A stretch of DNA of 64,000 bases from Cyanobacteria bacterium REEB67 (GTDB lineage: Bacteria; Cyanobacteriota; Vampirovibrionia; Obscuribacterales; Obscuribacteraceae), in the NCBI GenBank assembly GCA_018971775.1, contig JAGXAB010000021.1, positions 16,870 to 80,869 of the forward strand, given 5' to 3'. The translations under genes and the position numbers were made by a program. Below, one piece after another: positions 1 through 7,560 of this stretch; the stretch's first letter is position 1, and every line of letters starts with the position of its first letter. The notes beneath the pieces were generated by a model. That model saw only the letters and a program-made list of their open reading frames with translations, made no database searches and was not told the DNA's origin.

Positions 1-193
1 CATGGCACCGAGCCTGGTGCGCCTTGCCGTCGATGCGGTCAAGCAAAGCGGGCATGAATGCTTCATTGAAGTGTCCGGTGGAGTAAACGCTTCTAATTTA
101 GAGAGCTATTTCATCCGCGGGGTTAACGCTATCTCAATTGGCGCCATCACCCACTCGGCAAAAAACATCGACCTCTCGCTCGAATTCGATTAG
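1..193 (+). CDS. nadC: Nicotinate-nucleotide pyrophosphorylase (carboxylating), C-terminal fragment
   Basis: Only the last 63 or so residues are in the window; the gene begins upstream. The visible part holds the NadC C-terminal signature: the EVSGGVN strand-loop, then a segment ending ISIGAITHSA and a terminal LSLEF. In this family these pieces form the last strands of the alpha/beta barrel that binds the phosphate of quinolinate/PRPP. NadC converts quinolinate and PRPP to nicotinate mononucleotide, CO2 and pyrophosphate in de novo NAD synthesis in the cytoplasm. The stop is followed about 50 bp later by a hairpin that may end transcription. The identification rests on family motifs recognised by eye. 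Confidence 0.88.
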   Translation, partial: MAPSLVRLAVDAVKQSGHECFIEVSGGVNASNLESYFIRGVNAISIGAITHSAKNIDLSLEFD

Positions 194-541
194 AGCATTA
201 AGTTTCTACCATTCGGAGCCCGACACTAAGACTTGACAAGATCGATAAAAGGGCACCAGCAGTGCCTTTTATCGTATATGCAGGCGAACGCGGATGAGAA
301 CGATCTGGTTTTCCTAAACACTAGACGACCAGTTACACTTAGCGTGTCGTTTATGATTTCTTTATATTTTGGAAGGATTTCATTAAGCGACAGGGCTAGA
401 GCGGAATATCACCATTCTGTATCATTACCCGTCCCTGGCAATTCAGCTTCCCCCTGTTAACCTTGCCTTTTCCACACTTGTTTTAGACTTCATCAGTTTC
501 TCAGGCATCCCCGTCAGGCCCTAGCGCCAGAGCGAGTCCCC
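194..541. other. 348-bp intergenic region, no convincing gene
   Basis: This stretch separates nadC from the receiver-like gene. It holds one clear hairpin (243-274). A 75-codon frame opening at a TTG at 233 runs across that hairpin, has no recognisable domain and no ribosome binding site, so I do not call it. The AT-rich part around 340-375 may carry the promoter of the downstream pair of genes, but I cannot fix -35 and -10 boxes with confidence. Confidence 0.6.
243..274 (+). terminator. Hairpin after nadC, possible terminator
   Basis: The left arm CGATAAAAGG(G)CAC (243-256) pairs with GTGCCTTTTATCG (262-274). The match is complete apart from one bulged G, and the loop is five bases. The four T residues lie inside the right arm and no U-tract follows, so this is not a textbook intrinsic terminator. 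Its position just after nadC still makes a role in 3'-end formation likely. Confidence 0.5.
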
Positions 542-1033
542 ATGAATCCTCCAAACAAGGTCTTCATCGTCGATAACGACCGGCTTTCCCTGGTCACGCT
601 CAGCCTCTGGTTAGAGCAGGTCAAAGATTTCGAAATCGTCGGCACTTCGCTGGCTACCGCCCAGCTCGAACGCAATCTCATAGAAGGTCAACCCGATCTC
701 GTCGTCCTCAGCATCACTGCTCCCGGACCGGAGGCCGTCCACAATCTGCGCCGCATCCGCCAGACGCTGGGCAATGTCACCGTGATTGTCCTCTTCGATG
801 GCGAAAAGAAACAGTTGGATGGACCACTTCTAACCGAAACTCAAGCACAGCTCTCCCCGGAAATTTCGCTCAAAGATTTCGTCGAAGTCCTTCGCAAGCT
901 CGGCTTCCGTCAAAAAGTGGTGAGCAACCCGCATATGAATCCTTTTATGCCGGTCCTGCCGGTGATGCCGACAAATCTATCCTCGGCACCGTCGGCGATG
1001 ATGCCGCCGTCCGGCATGACCAAGGCCGGCTAA
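542..1033 (+). CDS. Receiver-like (pseudo-response-regulator) protein
   Basis: The first 125 or so of 163 residues follow the CheY-type receiver fold: a hydrophobic first strand ending in the acidic cluster VDND (residues 10-13), then the third strand PDLVVLSITAPG. At the phospho-acceptor position, where active receivers have Asp (LLDLxMP), this protein has Ser57. The later conserved Thr/Lys positions are also not obvious. The tail (about 135-163) is rich in Met, Pro, Ser and Ala. I infer a receiver that cannot be phosphorylated in the usual way and so works by protein contact, if at all. No output domain is attached. The next gene starts 9 bp downstream, so the two are probably cotranscribed. 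No good Shine-Dalgarno sequence precedes the ATG. Confidence 0.65.
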   Translation: MNPPNKVFIVDNDRLSLVTLSLWLEQVKDFEIVGTSLATAQLERNLIEGQPDLVVLSITAPGPEAVHNLRRIRQTLGNVTVIVLFDGEKKQLDGPLLTETQAQLSPEISLKDFVEVLRKLGFRQKVVSNPHMNPFMPVLPVMPTNLSSAPSAMMPPSGMTKAG

Positions 1034-1042
1034 GTCGAATTT

Positions 1043-2242
1043 GTGACTGTCAGTCAAATTTACTTTGTCGCCATCTTTGCCCTAGGCATCGCGATATATT
1101 TTGTCCGACGTTTTTTGTTGAGCCCGACAGCACCAAGCGCCACGGCGATAGGCCGCAGTCTATCCCCGACTGAAGTCGCTTATCTGACAAAAGAAGGAGA
1201 CGATAGCTTCGCGCTGCTCGTCCTGCTGTTTGACCTGATGCACCGGGAAGTAAAAGACAAAATCGTGCGCGGTGAAATCGAAACATTCGACGCCAATCAA
1301 AAACCCTATGAGCTCGCTCTGCGTAAAGCGGCTGGAGGCTCGATCAAAGACTGGTCGATGCGTAAGGTCGAAGGCATGGTTGGCTCGCCACAGAAAGATC
1401 CAATGCGCTTCGTGATGAAACTGCCTGCTCTTTATAAGTTTACGCGCACAGTTGTCGAAGATACGATCAAAGAATTGTTCCGCGATCCGCGCAACATCAA
1501 AAAATTTATCAGTGTCGCTGGTTTGATGAGACTGGCCGCCGATATCGGCGCCACCGGATATAAAGTGACGCTGGCCCGCGAACTGAAAGACAATCTCACC
1601 GCCGACGGCTTTCTGGCAAGCGATGCACTGCGCATTCGACAGCGCAATGCGCTCGTCGCAGCTTTCATCGTCTGCGAAATATTGATTTTGGTATTGACAC
1701 TATATACGATACCATCTGCTTTTCATGCCTGGCTCATTTTCTTCTGCGCACTCTTTGCCGCCTTCGTAGTTCAGACTGTTTCAGCCGTGCGCGAGTTAAT
1801 TCCGCTCTACAGCGAACTAGCTCAGGCTCTCGCTCTCGTGCAAAAGGACAATCTTCGCATCCGCATTATCCGCACCCTTCTCAAAATGTTTACTTTACTC
1901 TTGAACGGTCTGTCGATTTTAGTTTTTGTCATTCTATTCGGCTCTGGCTCGCTCTTTTTGTATTTAACACAGACGGTGACGACGGTTGAAACCTACTTGA
2001 TGCTGATCGGCCAGATGCTCACCCAGATAATTGCCTTTGCCTGCCTGGTGCAGGCCTACAAACTTACCCTCGGTGAATTGCCGACCAGGGAAGCTCAGCA
2101 TGCCATAGCCGCTCTCAAAGAAAAATACAAGCAAGAAGCGACACTACCGGCCCTGAAAGCAGCGCTTTCACAAAACAATTACGGTCCGGAGCTGTCTTTT
2201 TTAATCGCGCTGTACGGACTGGAGACACTTTTTCTGATTTGA
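1043..2242 (+). CDS. Membrane protein of unknown function
   Basis: A 399-residue protein opening at a GTG. An N-terminal membrane segment lies at about 4-21. A soluble part of roughly 170 residues follows, beginning with a stretch (LSPTEVAYL, then DLMHREVKDKI) that resembles the start of membrane proteins with a helical N-terminal module, but I cannot place it in a named family. Four further hydrophobic segments follow at about 205-224, 228-246, 283-307 and 318-340, and the C-terminus is again soluble. It lies 9 bp after the receiver-like gene, so the two may act together at the membrane. It ends 30 bp from the convergent debranching-enzyme gene. Function unknown. Confidence 0.6.
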   Translation: MTVSQIYFVAIFALGIAIYFVRRFLLSPTAPSATAIGRSLSPTEVAYLTKEGDDSFALLVLLFDLMHREVKDKIVRGEIETFDANQKPYELALRKAAGGSIKDWSMRKVEGMVGSPQKDPMRFVMKLPALYKFTRTVVEDTIKELFRDPRNIKKFISVAGLMRLAADIGATGYKVTLARELKDNLTADGFLASDALRIRQRNALVAAFIVCEILILVLTLYTIPSAFHAWLIFFCALFAAFVVQTVSAVRELIPLYSELAQALALVQKDNLRIRIIRTLLKMFTLLLNGLSILVFVILFGSGSLFLYLTQTVTTVETYLMLIGQMLTQIIAFACLVQAYKLTLGELPTREAQHAIAALKEKYKQEATLPALKAALSQNNYGPELSFLIALYGLETLFLI

Positions 2243-2272
2243 GACCGACGCCGATGCCGACTGCTTCCACCG

Positions 2273-5200
2273 CTATTGCTGGCCGCTCTCTTGCTGGGCG
2301 CGACCTTCAAGCACAATGCCGGAGCGCGGTTGGACAACGTATGTATCACTGAGAGGCGTGGCCTGATCTGGCGTCACAATGTCTTGACCGGTCGGCAGAT
2401 TGGTATCGACCAGACGATGCCAGCTACCGGGCGGCAGCTTGACTGTGAGAGGCTCCCAGTAAGCATTGAAGGCAGAGAATAACGGCTTCACCGTCGGCGA
2501 TGTCGGCGCTAACTGCCAGGCGATGAAGTGGGACTGGGGCGACCAGTCCGGCTTGAATGGCTCTACACCATGCCACGAAATGGCCTCAGGAGCGGACCTG
2601 CCAATTTCATGGTTTTTGCGCAGCTCGATCATCATTTTGACGAAGCGCACCATGTCTTGATTTTTATCGAGCAAACTCCAGTCCAGTGTATTCAGCTTGT
2701 CCTGATTCCAGGTGTTGTTATTACCACCGGTAGTGCGCCGCATTTCATCCCCGTACAGCACCATGGGCACACCGCGCGATAGGAAAAGCATAGAGAACAT
2801 ATTTTTGATCTGACGGGTCCGTAGCGCTTCGATCGATGCTTTTTGGTCATCACTCAGCGCCGCCTTCTCGAGAGGACCTTCCACACCGCCATTCCAGCTA
2901 TGATTGTCGCTATTGCCGTCGCGATTGTTTTCGCCATTGGCTTCATTATGCTTCTCATTGTATGAAACAACATCATTAATAGTGAAGCCGTCATGATTGG
3001 TGACCATATTGATCGGGAATCGACCTTTTGATCGATCGAATAGCTCGGGAGTGCCGGCTATTTGAGTGGCCATCGCCGAAACCTTACCGCCATCGCTTTT
3101 AACAAAGCTGCGCACGGTGTCGCGAAAAGGACCATTGAGCTCGGCCCAGCGCTTGTCCGAAAAATTACCAAAGTCATAGCGATCCGTGGCCCAGGGCTCG
3201 GAGACTAACTTTACCTTAGCCTGACTGAGTACCGGATCGTCTTCCATGGCGGCGATAATCGGCGGCTTGTATTTTGCCTGACCGTCGACGTCATACTTGA
3301 ATACCGAGGCCAGATCGAAACGGAAGCCGTCCACTTGCATCTCCTGCACCCAATAGCGCAAGGTATCCATAATCAGCTTCTGAGCCTGTGGATCATTGGT
3401 ATTTACCGTATTGCCGCAACCGGTGTGATCGACGTAAACATCCGGATGACCGGGTACGGTCATGTAATAGACATTATTATCCAGCCCGCGGAAGCTTATC
3501 GTCGGGCCGTATTGATTGGACTCTCTTGTGTGATTGAAAACAATGTCGAGCAAAACCTCAATATTGTTGCGGTGCAGCTCGCGCACCATCTCCTTAAACT
3601 CATTGACCTGCTCACCCATCTTGCCGTCATGAGCGAGACCGGCATCGGGAGCTTGATAAGCCACCGTATTATAAGCCCAGCTATCGAGCAGAGGCTCGCC
3701 GGTAACCGGACTTTTGCCAAACCAGGGACTGCGGTCGGATTGCATGATCGGCATGAGCTCGACAGTCGTGTAACCCATTCCTTTTATGAATGGTATTTTT
3801 GAAATGAAACCGCGGAAGGTGCCAGCAGCACTGCCGAGACTGGCATCACCGGCGGTGAAACCACGCAGGTGGGCTTCATAGGCGACTTCATCGGTCTCGG
3901 GAATATGTGGTTTTTCCACGCCCTGCCAGTCAAAGGCTTTTGGATCGACAACGACCCCTTTGGGCATTTCAGCGGTACTATCGACTGTGCTGGGGCGCAG
4001 ATGCCGATCGGCGTCGCTCGGATTGCTATTATCGTAGCCAAGGCTGGAATTATCGAGGGGAATTTTATCGTCGGTGAGCGCTTTGGCATAGGGGTCTATT
4101 AATAGCTTGCGATAATTGAAACGCGACCCGTCCGCCTGCGGCGTGTAAGCGCCCTCGGCACTGTAGAGATAGAGAGAACCGGCTTTGAGGCCATCTACAT
4201 TACGATGCCAGACATCGCCGCTTTTGTACATCGGCAACACTTGAGTCGGTTCACCGGCTTTAGCATCGGCAAAAATATGTACTTCCATTTTTGTGGCACC
4301 CTTCGATGCCACGGCAAAATTGACGCCGGTATCGGTGAGAGTGGCACCGAGCGGTTCCGGTAGACCAAAGGCTGCCTTGTCGAAGGGTATGACGGTGCCG
4401 CCCTGTTCGGGCTTTTCGACTTCGGCGATGCGGGCAATGCGACTCTGATCGGCCAGACCTTTGACCAGATCTTTCAAAGGCTCGGAGTGGCTGGTCAGCG
4501 CTCTAAATTGCAATGGTTCAGGATTTGGTTTGAGAGAAAGCGGCTCGGGTTTGGCTGAAATAGAGCTGGAATTAGCTGTCCGCGCCTCGCCGCCAAATAA
4601 CTTCAGACCTCTAGTGATACCACTATGAGCAACAGGCAGACCGGCATTGATCAAACCACCGGAAGCCATCGATTCGAGGCGCTCACTCCAGCTTGTCTGC
4701 GTTTTTACGCCAAGATAACTGGATACACCATGAGCGGTATCATAGGAGACGACACCACCAACGGCCCCCACGCCGAAACGTGTCAAGCCACGAGCAATCG
4801 CCTGGCCGCCGGCTGATTTCGCCAGAGAGGATGCTTCGTTAACCAGGCCGTTGCCACCGGTAAAGACAGCAAAGCCGGCCATAGTACCAACGGCATTACC
4901 GGTTCTGGTTTCACCGACGAAGGGCTTTTTCAAAGATTCATAAGCACCGGCGCCGAGGACTTGAGCAAAGGCTTCACTACCCAATACTTTCGCACCGATA
5001 GTTTCGGCTCCGAGTCGACTGGAAGCCGCTCCCAACCCACCCCCCATTAGCCGACCGGCGACAGCATAGGGCACTATCGCTCCGACTGCTCCGGCTACCG
5101 TTTGCGTCACCCAACCAGCACTGCCCATCTCGGCCTGGGCGACATGCAGACGCTCAGCCGGTTTGCCGGCAAGCGTGTCGTAGACCTGCAAGAGACCACT

Positions 5201-5443
5201 GCCATTGACCATCGGCGCGACCACATTTTCAACAGCCCAATTGCCGGAGCTATCGCCAGACTTCTCCGCCTCTTTTGCCGTCTGCGCCTTACCACCATTC
5301 ACTACTTCCAGTTGCGCCAGATGCGATGCTGGCGTCGGATGCAATGCCCGCGAGAGCGCCTGGCCACGCTCTTCGATCGCGCTCAGAGTATCTTCGCGAC
5401 TGTTATTTTGAAATATTTGCGCAGCAAAGTTTTCCCCCGACAA
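2273..5443 (-). CDS. glgX: Glycogen debranching enzyme (isoamylase/GlgX type) with long N-terminal extension
   Basis: Residues about 360-460 form a CBM48/isoamylase N-terminal domain and about 515-940 a GH13 (alpha-amylase clan) barrel. The four GH13 regions are visible: DIVFNH (633-638), GFRFD with nucleophile Asp710, SEP with general acid Glu749, and NHD with the third carboxylate Asp818. The enzyme should cleave alpha-1,6 branches of glycogen. At 1056 residues it is about 350 longer than usual. The extra N-terminus (1-350) has an acidic, charged start, a Gly/Ala-rich hydrophobic core at about 105-280 that could insert in or pack against a membrane, and a Pro/Lys/Glu linker at 290-350. No classical signal peptide is seen. 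No other glycogen gene lies nearby. The catalytic call is firm; the role of the extension is unknown. Confidence 0.9.
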   Translation of the reverse strand: MSGENFAAQIFQNNSREDTLSAIEERGQALSRALHPTPASHLAQLEVVNGGKAQTAKEAEKSGDSSGNWAVENVVAPMVNGSGLLQVYDTLAGKPAERLHVAQAEMGSAGWVTQTVAGAVGAIVPYAVAGRLMGGGLGAASSRLGAETIGAKVLGSEAFAQVLGAGAYESLKKPFVGETRTGNAVGTMAGFAVFTGGNGLVNEASSLAKSAGGQAIARGLTRFGVGAVGGVVSYDTAHGVSSYLGVKTQTSWSERLESMASGGLINAGLPVAHSGITRGLKLFGGEARTANSSSISAKPEPLSLKPNPEPLQFRALTSHSEPLKDLVKGLADQSRIARIAEVEKPEQGGTVIPFDKAAFGLPEPLGATLTDTGVNFAVASKGATKMEVHIFADAKAGEPTQVLPMYKSGDVWHRNVDGLKAGSLYLYSAEGAYTPQADGSRFNYRKLLIDPYAKALTDDKIPLDNSSLGYDNSNPSDADRHLRPSTVDSTAEMPKGVVVDPKAFDWQGVEKPHIPETDEVAYEAHLRGFTAGDASLGSAAGTFRGFISKIPFIKGMGYTTVELMPIMQSDRSPWFGKSPVTGEPLLDSWAYNTVAYQAPDAGLAHDGKMGEQVNEFKEMVRELHRNNIEVLLDIVFNHTRESNQYGPTISFRGLDNNVYYMTVPGHPDVYVDHTGCGNTVNTNDPQAQKLIMDTLRYWVQEMQVDGFRFDLASVFKYDVDGQAKYKPPIIAAMEDDPVLSQAKVKLVSEPWATDRYDFGNFSDKRWAELNGPFRDTVRSFVKSDGGKVSAMATQIAGTPELFDRSKGRFPINMVTNHDGFTINDVVSYNEKHNEANGENNRDGNSDNHSWNGGVEGPLEKAALSDDQKASIEALRTRQIKNMFSMLFLSRGVPMVLYGDEMRRTTGGNNNTWNQDKLNTLDWSLLDKNQDMVRFVKMMIELRKNHEIGRSAPEAISWHGVEPFKPDWSPQSHFIAWQLAPTSPTVKPLFSAFNAYWEPLTVKLPPGSWHRLVDTNLPTGQDIVTPDQATPLSDTYVVQPRSGIVLEGRAQQESGQQ

Positions 5444-5614
5444 TCAGTGAACCTCACTTGCTGGTGGATAGGAAATGACCTGGTTACCTATGACTAAATT
5501 CTATTCATATAGCTACATATTTATAGGGGGGAAATACGAATGCTCCCGCAAGTAACTGTGCCGGCAGGTTAAAATCAAGCCGCAACCGCGCGTCAACCAG
5601 GAAAAAAGGACCTC

Positions 5615-6454
5615 ATGCCCCTGCCCCAAAATCTCAAAGGGATCATTACCGGTGCCTCAACCGGCATTGGTCGCAGCCTGGCCATACAACTGGCGCGCGT
5701 CTACAAGGCGCAACTGGTGCTGACGGCAAGATCCAAACATGACTTGCAGACCTGTCAGGCCGAAATCGAAAAGGCCGGCGGCAAAGCCGAAATAATCGTC
5801 GGGGACATCACCGACGAAAATCTGGCAGCAGAACTGGCGGCCCGCTGCCTCACCACATATGGTGGTATCGATCTGCTCGTCAATAACGCCGGGATGGGCA
5901 TCCCCGGTAAGTTTGAAAACCTGGACATGGATAAATGGCGACGCGTTTTCGAGGTCAATTTTTTCAGCGCCCTGAAGACGACCTATGCCTGCCTCGACGA
6001 ACTGAAAAAGAGCCCGCGCGGCAAAATCGTCAATATTTCATCGGTGGCAGGTAAAATCGCTATCCCGGGCAGCGTTTCCTATTGCTCGACTAAATTTGCC
6101 CTGACCGCTCTCTCCAATGGTCTGGCCGCCGAGCTCGCCCCGGACCACATCGATGTGGTAACCGTCTGTCCGGGCTGGGTGCGCACCGAATTTTTCGAAA
6201 AAAACAATGTGCCGGACAGCCGCAACCCAAATTTAATTGCCACACAAAATAATCTCAAGGGCTACTTGATGAAAAATTTTCTCAGCGTCAGCACCGAAGA
6301 CTGTGTCAGAGACATTATTCAGGCCCTGAACAAAGACGAGGCTCAAGAACTTATCTTGACCATACCGGGTAAGCTGGCCGAACGCTTGAACGGCCTGGCG
6401 CCGCGCTTTGCTTCCCGCCTGGCCCGGCGCATTGATCTGGGTAATAATCACTAG
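5615..6454 (+). CDS. Short-chain dehydrogenase/reductase (SDR)
   Basis: A 279-residue classical SDR. The nucleotide-binding motif TGASTGIG is at 12-19, NNAG at 90-93, the catalytic Ser at 142-143 and the YxxxK pair at Tyr156/Lys160. A basic residue (Arg39) after the second strand suggests NADP(H). The C-terminal 50 or so residues are longer and more hydrophobic than in FabG, as in membrane-associated short-chain reductases of lipid metabolism. The substrate cannot be inferred. AAGGA lies 5-6 bp before the ATG and sets the start. The gene is divergent from glgX and convergent with the TPR gene 14 bp downstream. Confidence 0.85.
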   Translation: MPLPQNLKGIITGASTGIGRSLAIQLARVYKAQLVLTARSKHDLQTCQAEIEKAGGKAEIIVGDITDENLAAELAARCLTTYGGIDLLVNNAGMGIPGKFENLDMDKWRRVFEVNFFSALKTTYACLDELKKSPRGKIVNISSVAGKIAIPGSVSYCSTKFALTALSNGLAAELAPDHIDVVTVCPGWVRTEFFEKNNVPDSRNPNLIATQNNLKGYLMKNFLSVSTEDCVRDIIQALNKDEAQELILTIPGKLAERLNGLAPRFASRLARRIDLGNNH

Positions 6455-6468
6455 AAATTCGATATAAA

Positions 6469-7428
6469 TCAGTCGCCGGCCCTGGCACGAATTTGCTGAA
6501 CACGACGGTCGAGATTGAGAGCTTCGCTTTCGCGATCGGTCTTGCGCAATAAATCAGCGTAGTTTTCCAGGCCGGCGGCGACAAAAACATGCTCGGGGCC
6601 AAGCGCCCGCTCCCAGATTTCGATGGCGCGCTTGTAGAGACTCTCGGCCCGGCCGTGATTGCCTTTCTGGTGATAGAGCCAGCCCAGGTTATTCAAACTC
6701 TCGGCTACCTTGGGATGATCGGGGCTGAGCACTTTTTCGCGGATGGAAAGGGCGCGGCGGTGCATCGGTTCAGCGGTTTCGAACTGGTCGCCGCCGGTGA
6801 AAAGCGAAGCCAGATTGTTGAGGGCATTGGCCACACTGGGGTGCTCGGCGCCGTGCAAACGTTCCTCGATTTTCAGGACCCTCCGAAAAAGAGGCTCGGC
6901 TTCGGCGGTTTTGCCCTGCTCAAAATAAATCGTGCCGAGCATATTCAATACTTCGACGAGGCTGGCGTCATCGAGCCCGAGATAGCGCTCGCGGATTTTC
7001 AGGGCGCGGCGCAGGACGTCTTCGGCCTCCGGATAGCGATTGAGCGTCTTATAGAGATCGCCGAGATTGCTCAAGCCGGCCGAAATGCTGATGTGTTCGG
7101 AGCCCAGAGTTTTCTCCTGCACACCGAGGGCTCGCTTAAATAAGGGCTCGGCCTCGCTAAAGCGACCCTGGGCCAGATAAACCAAACCCAGATGATTGAG
7201 GGCGGCGGCGATATCGGGGTGGTCTACCGCCAACATACGCTCGCGCATGGCCAGGGCACGCAAAAAGAGCAACTCCGCTTCATCGAAGCGGCTGTCGTGA
7301 TAGAGCAAAAGACCGAGAGAAATAAGATAGTCGGCCAGATCCGGATGATCCGGACCAAGAGACTCCTCCATTTCTGGAAGCAGCCTCAACAGGGCATCGA
7401 CGTTCTCGTCAATGGACATCAAACGCAA
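6469..7428 (-). CDS. Tetratricopeptide-repeat protein, kinesin-light-chain type
   Basis: The 319 residues are almost wholly seven consecutive 42-residue repeats of the kinesin-light-chain/TPR_12 kind: helix with LG.LY...G...EAE.L..RAL, then IRE..LG.DHP.VA..LNNL. There is no signal peptide or membrane segment, so the protein is probably cytoplasmic. Such repeats form a superhelical scaffold for protein binding; no enzyme domain is attached. The start is either TTG at 7428, which has a G-rich sequence at good distance, or ATG at 7419. It lies downstream of ppdK on the same strand, with 130 bp between. Confidence 0.8.
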   Translation of the reverse strand: MRLMSIDENVDALLRLLPEMEESLGPDHPDLADYLISLGLLLYHDSRFDEAELLFLRALAMRERMLAVDHPDIAAALNHLGLVYLAQGRFSEAEPLFKRALGVQEKTLGSEHISISAGLSNLGDLYKTLNRYPEAEDVLRRALKIRERYLGLDDASLVEVLNMLGTIYFEQGKTAEAEPLFRRVLKIEERLHGAEHPSVANALNNLASLFTGGDQFETAEPMHRRALSIREKVLSPDHPKVAESLNNLGWLYHQKGNHGRAESLYKRAIEIWERALGPEHVFVAAGLENYADLLRKTDRESEALNLDRRVQQIRARAGD

Positions 7429-7560
7429 AAATTCCCCCGTAAATGAAACCGGCTCACAAAATTGCCCGCCACTCTACTAAATACTTACCAGACCACAGGT
7501 CTTACTAACCGGTTCAGGTCCAATTTTAAGTATTAGCACAAAAGGACTATTTGCTCAGAC

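Noticed and set aside
233..460. A 75-codon plus-strand frame between nadC and the receiver-like gene
   Set aside because: Opens at a TTG without ribosome binding site, crosses the hairpin at 243-274, and the peptide has no recognisable domain or natural-looking composition.
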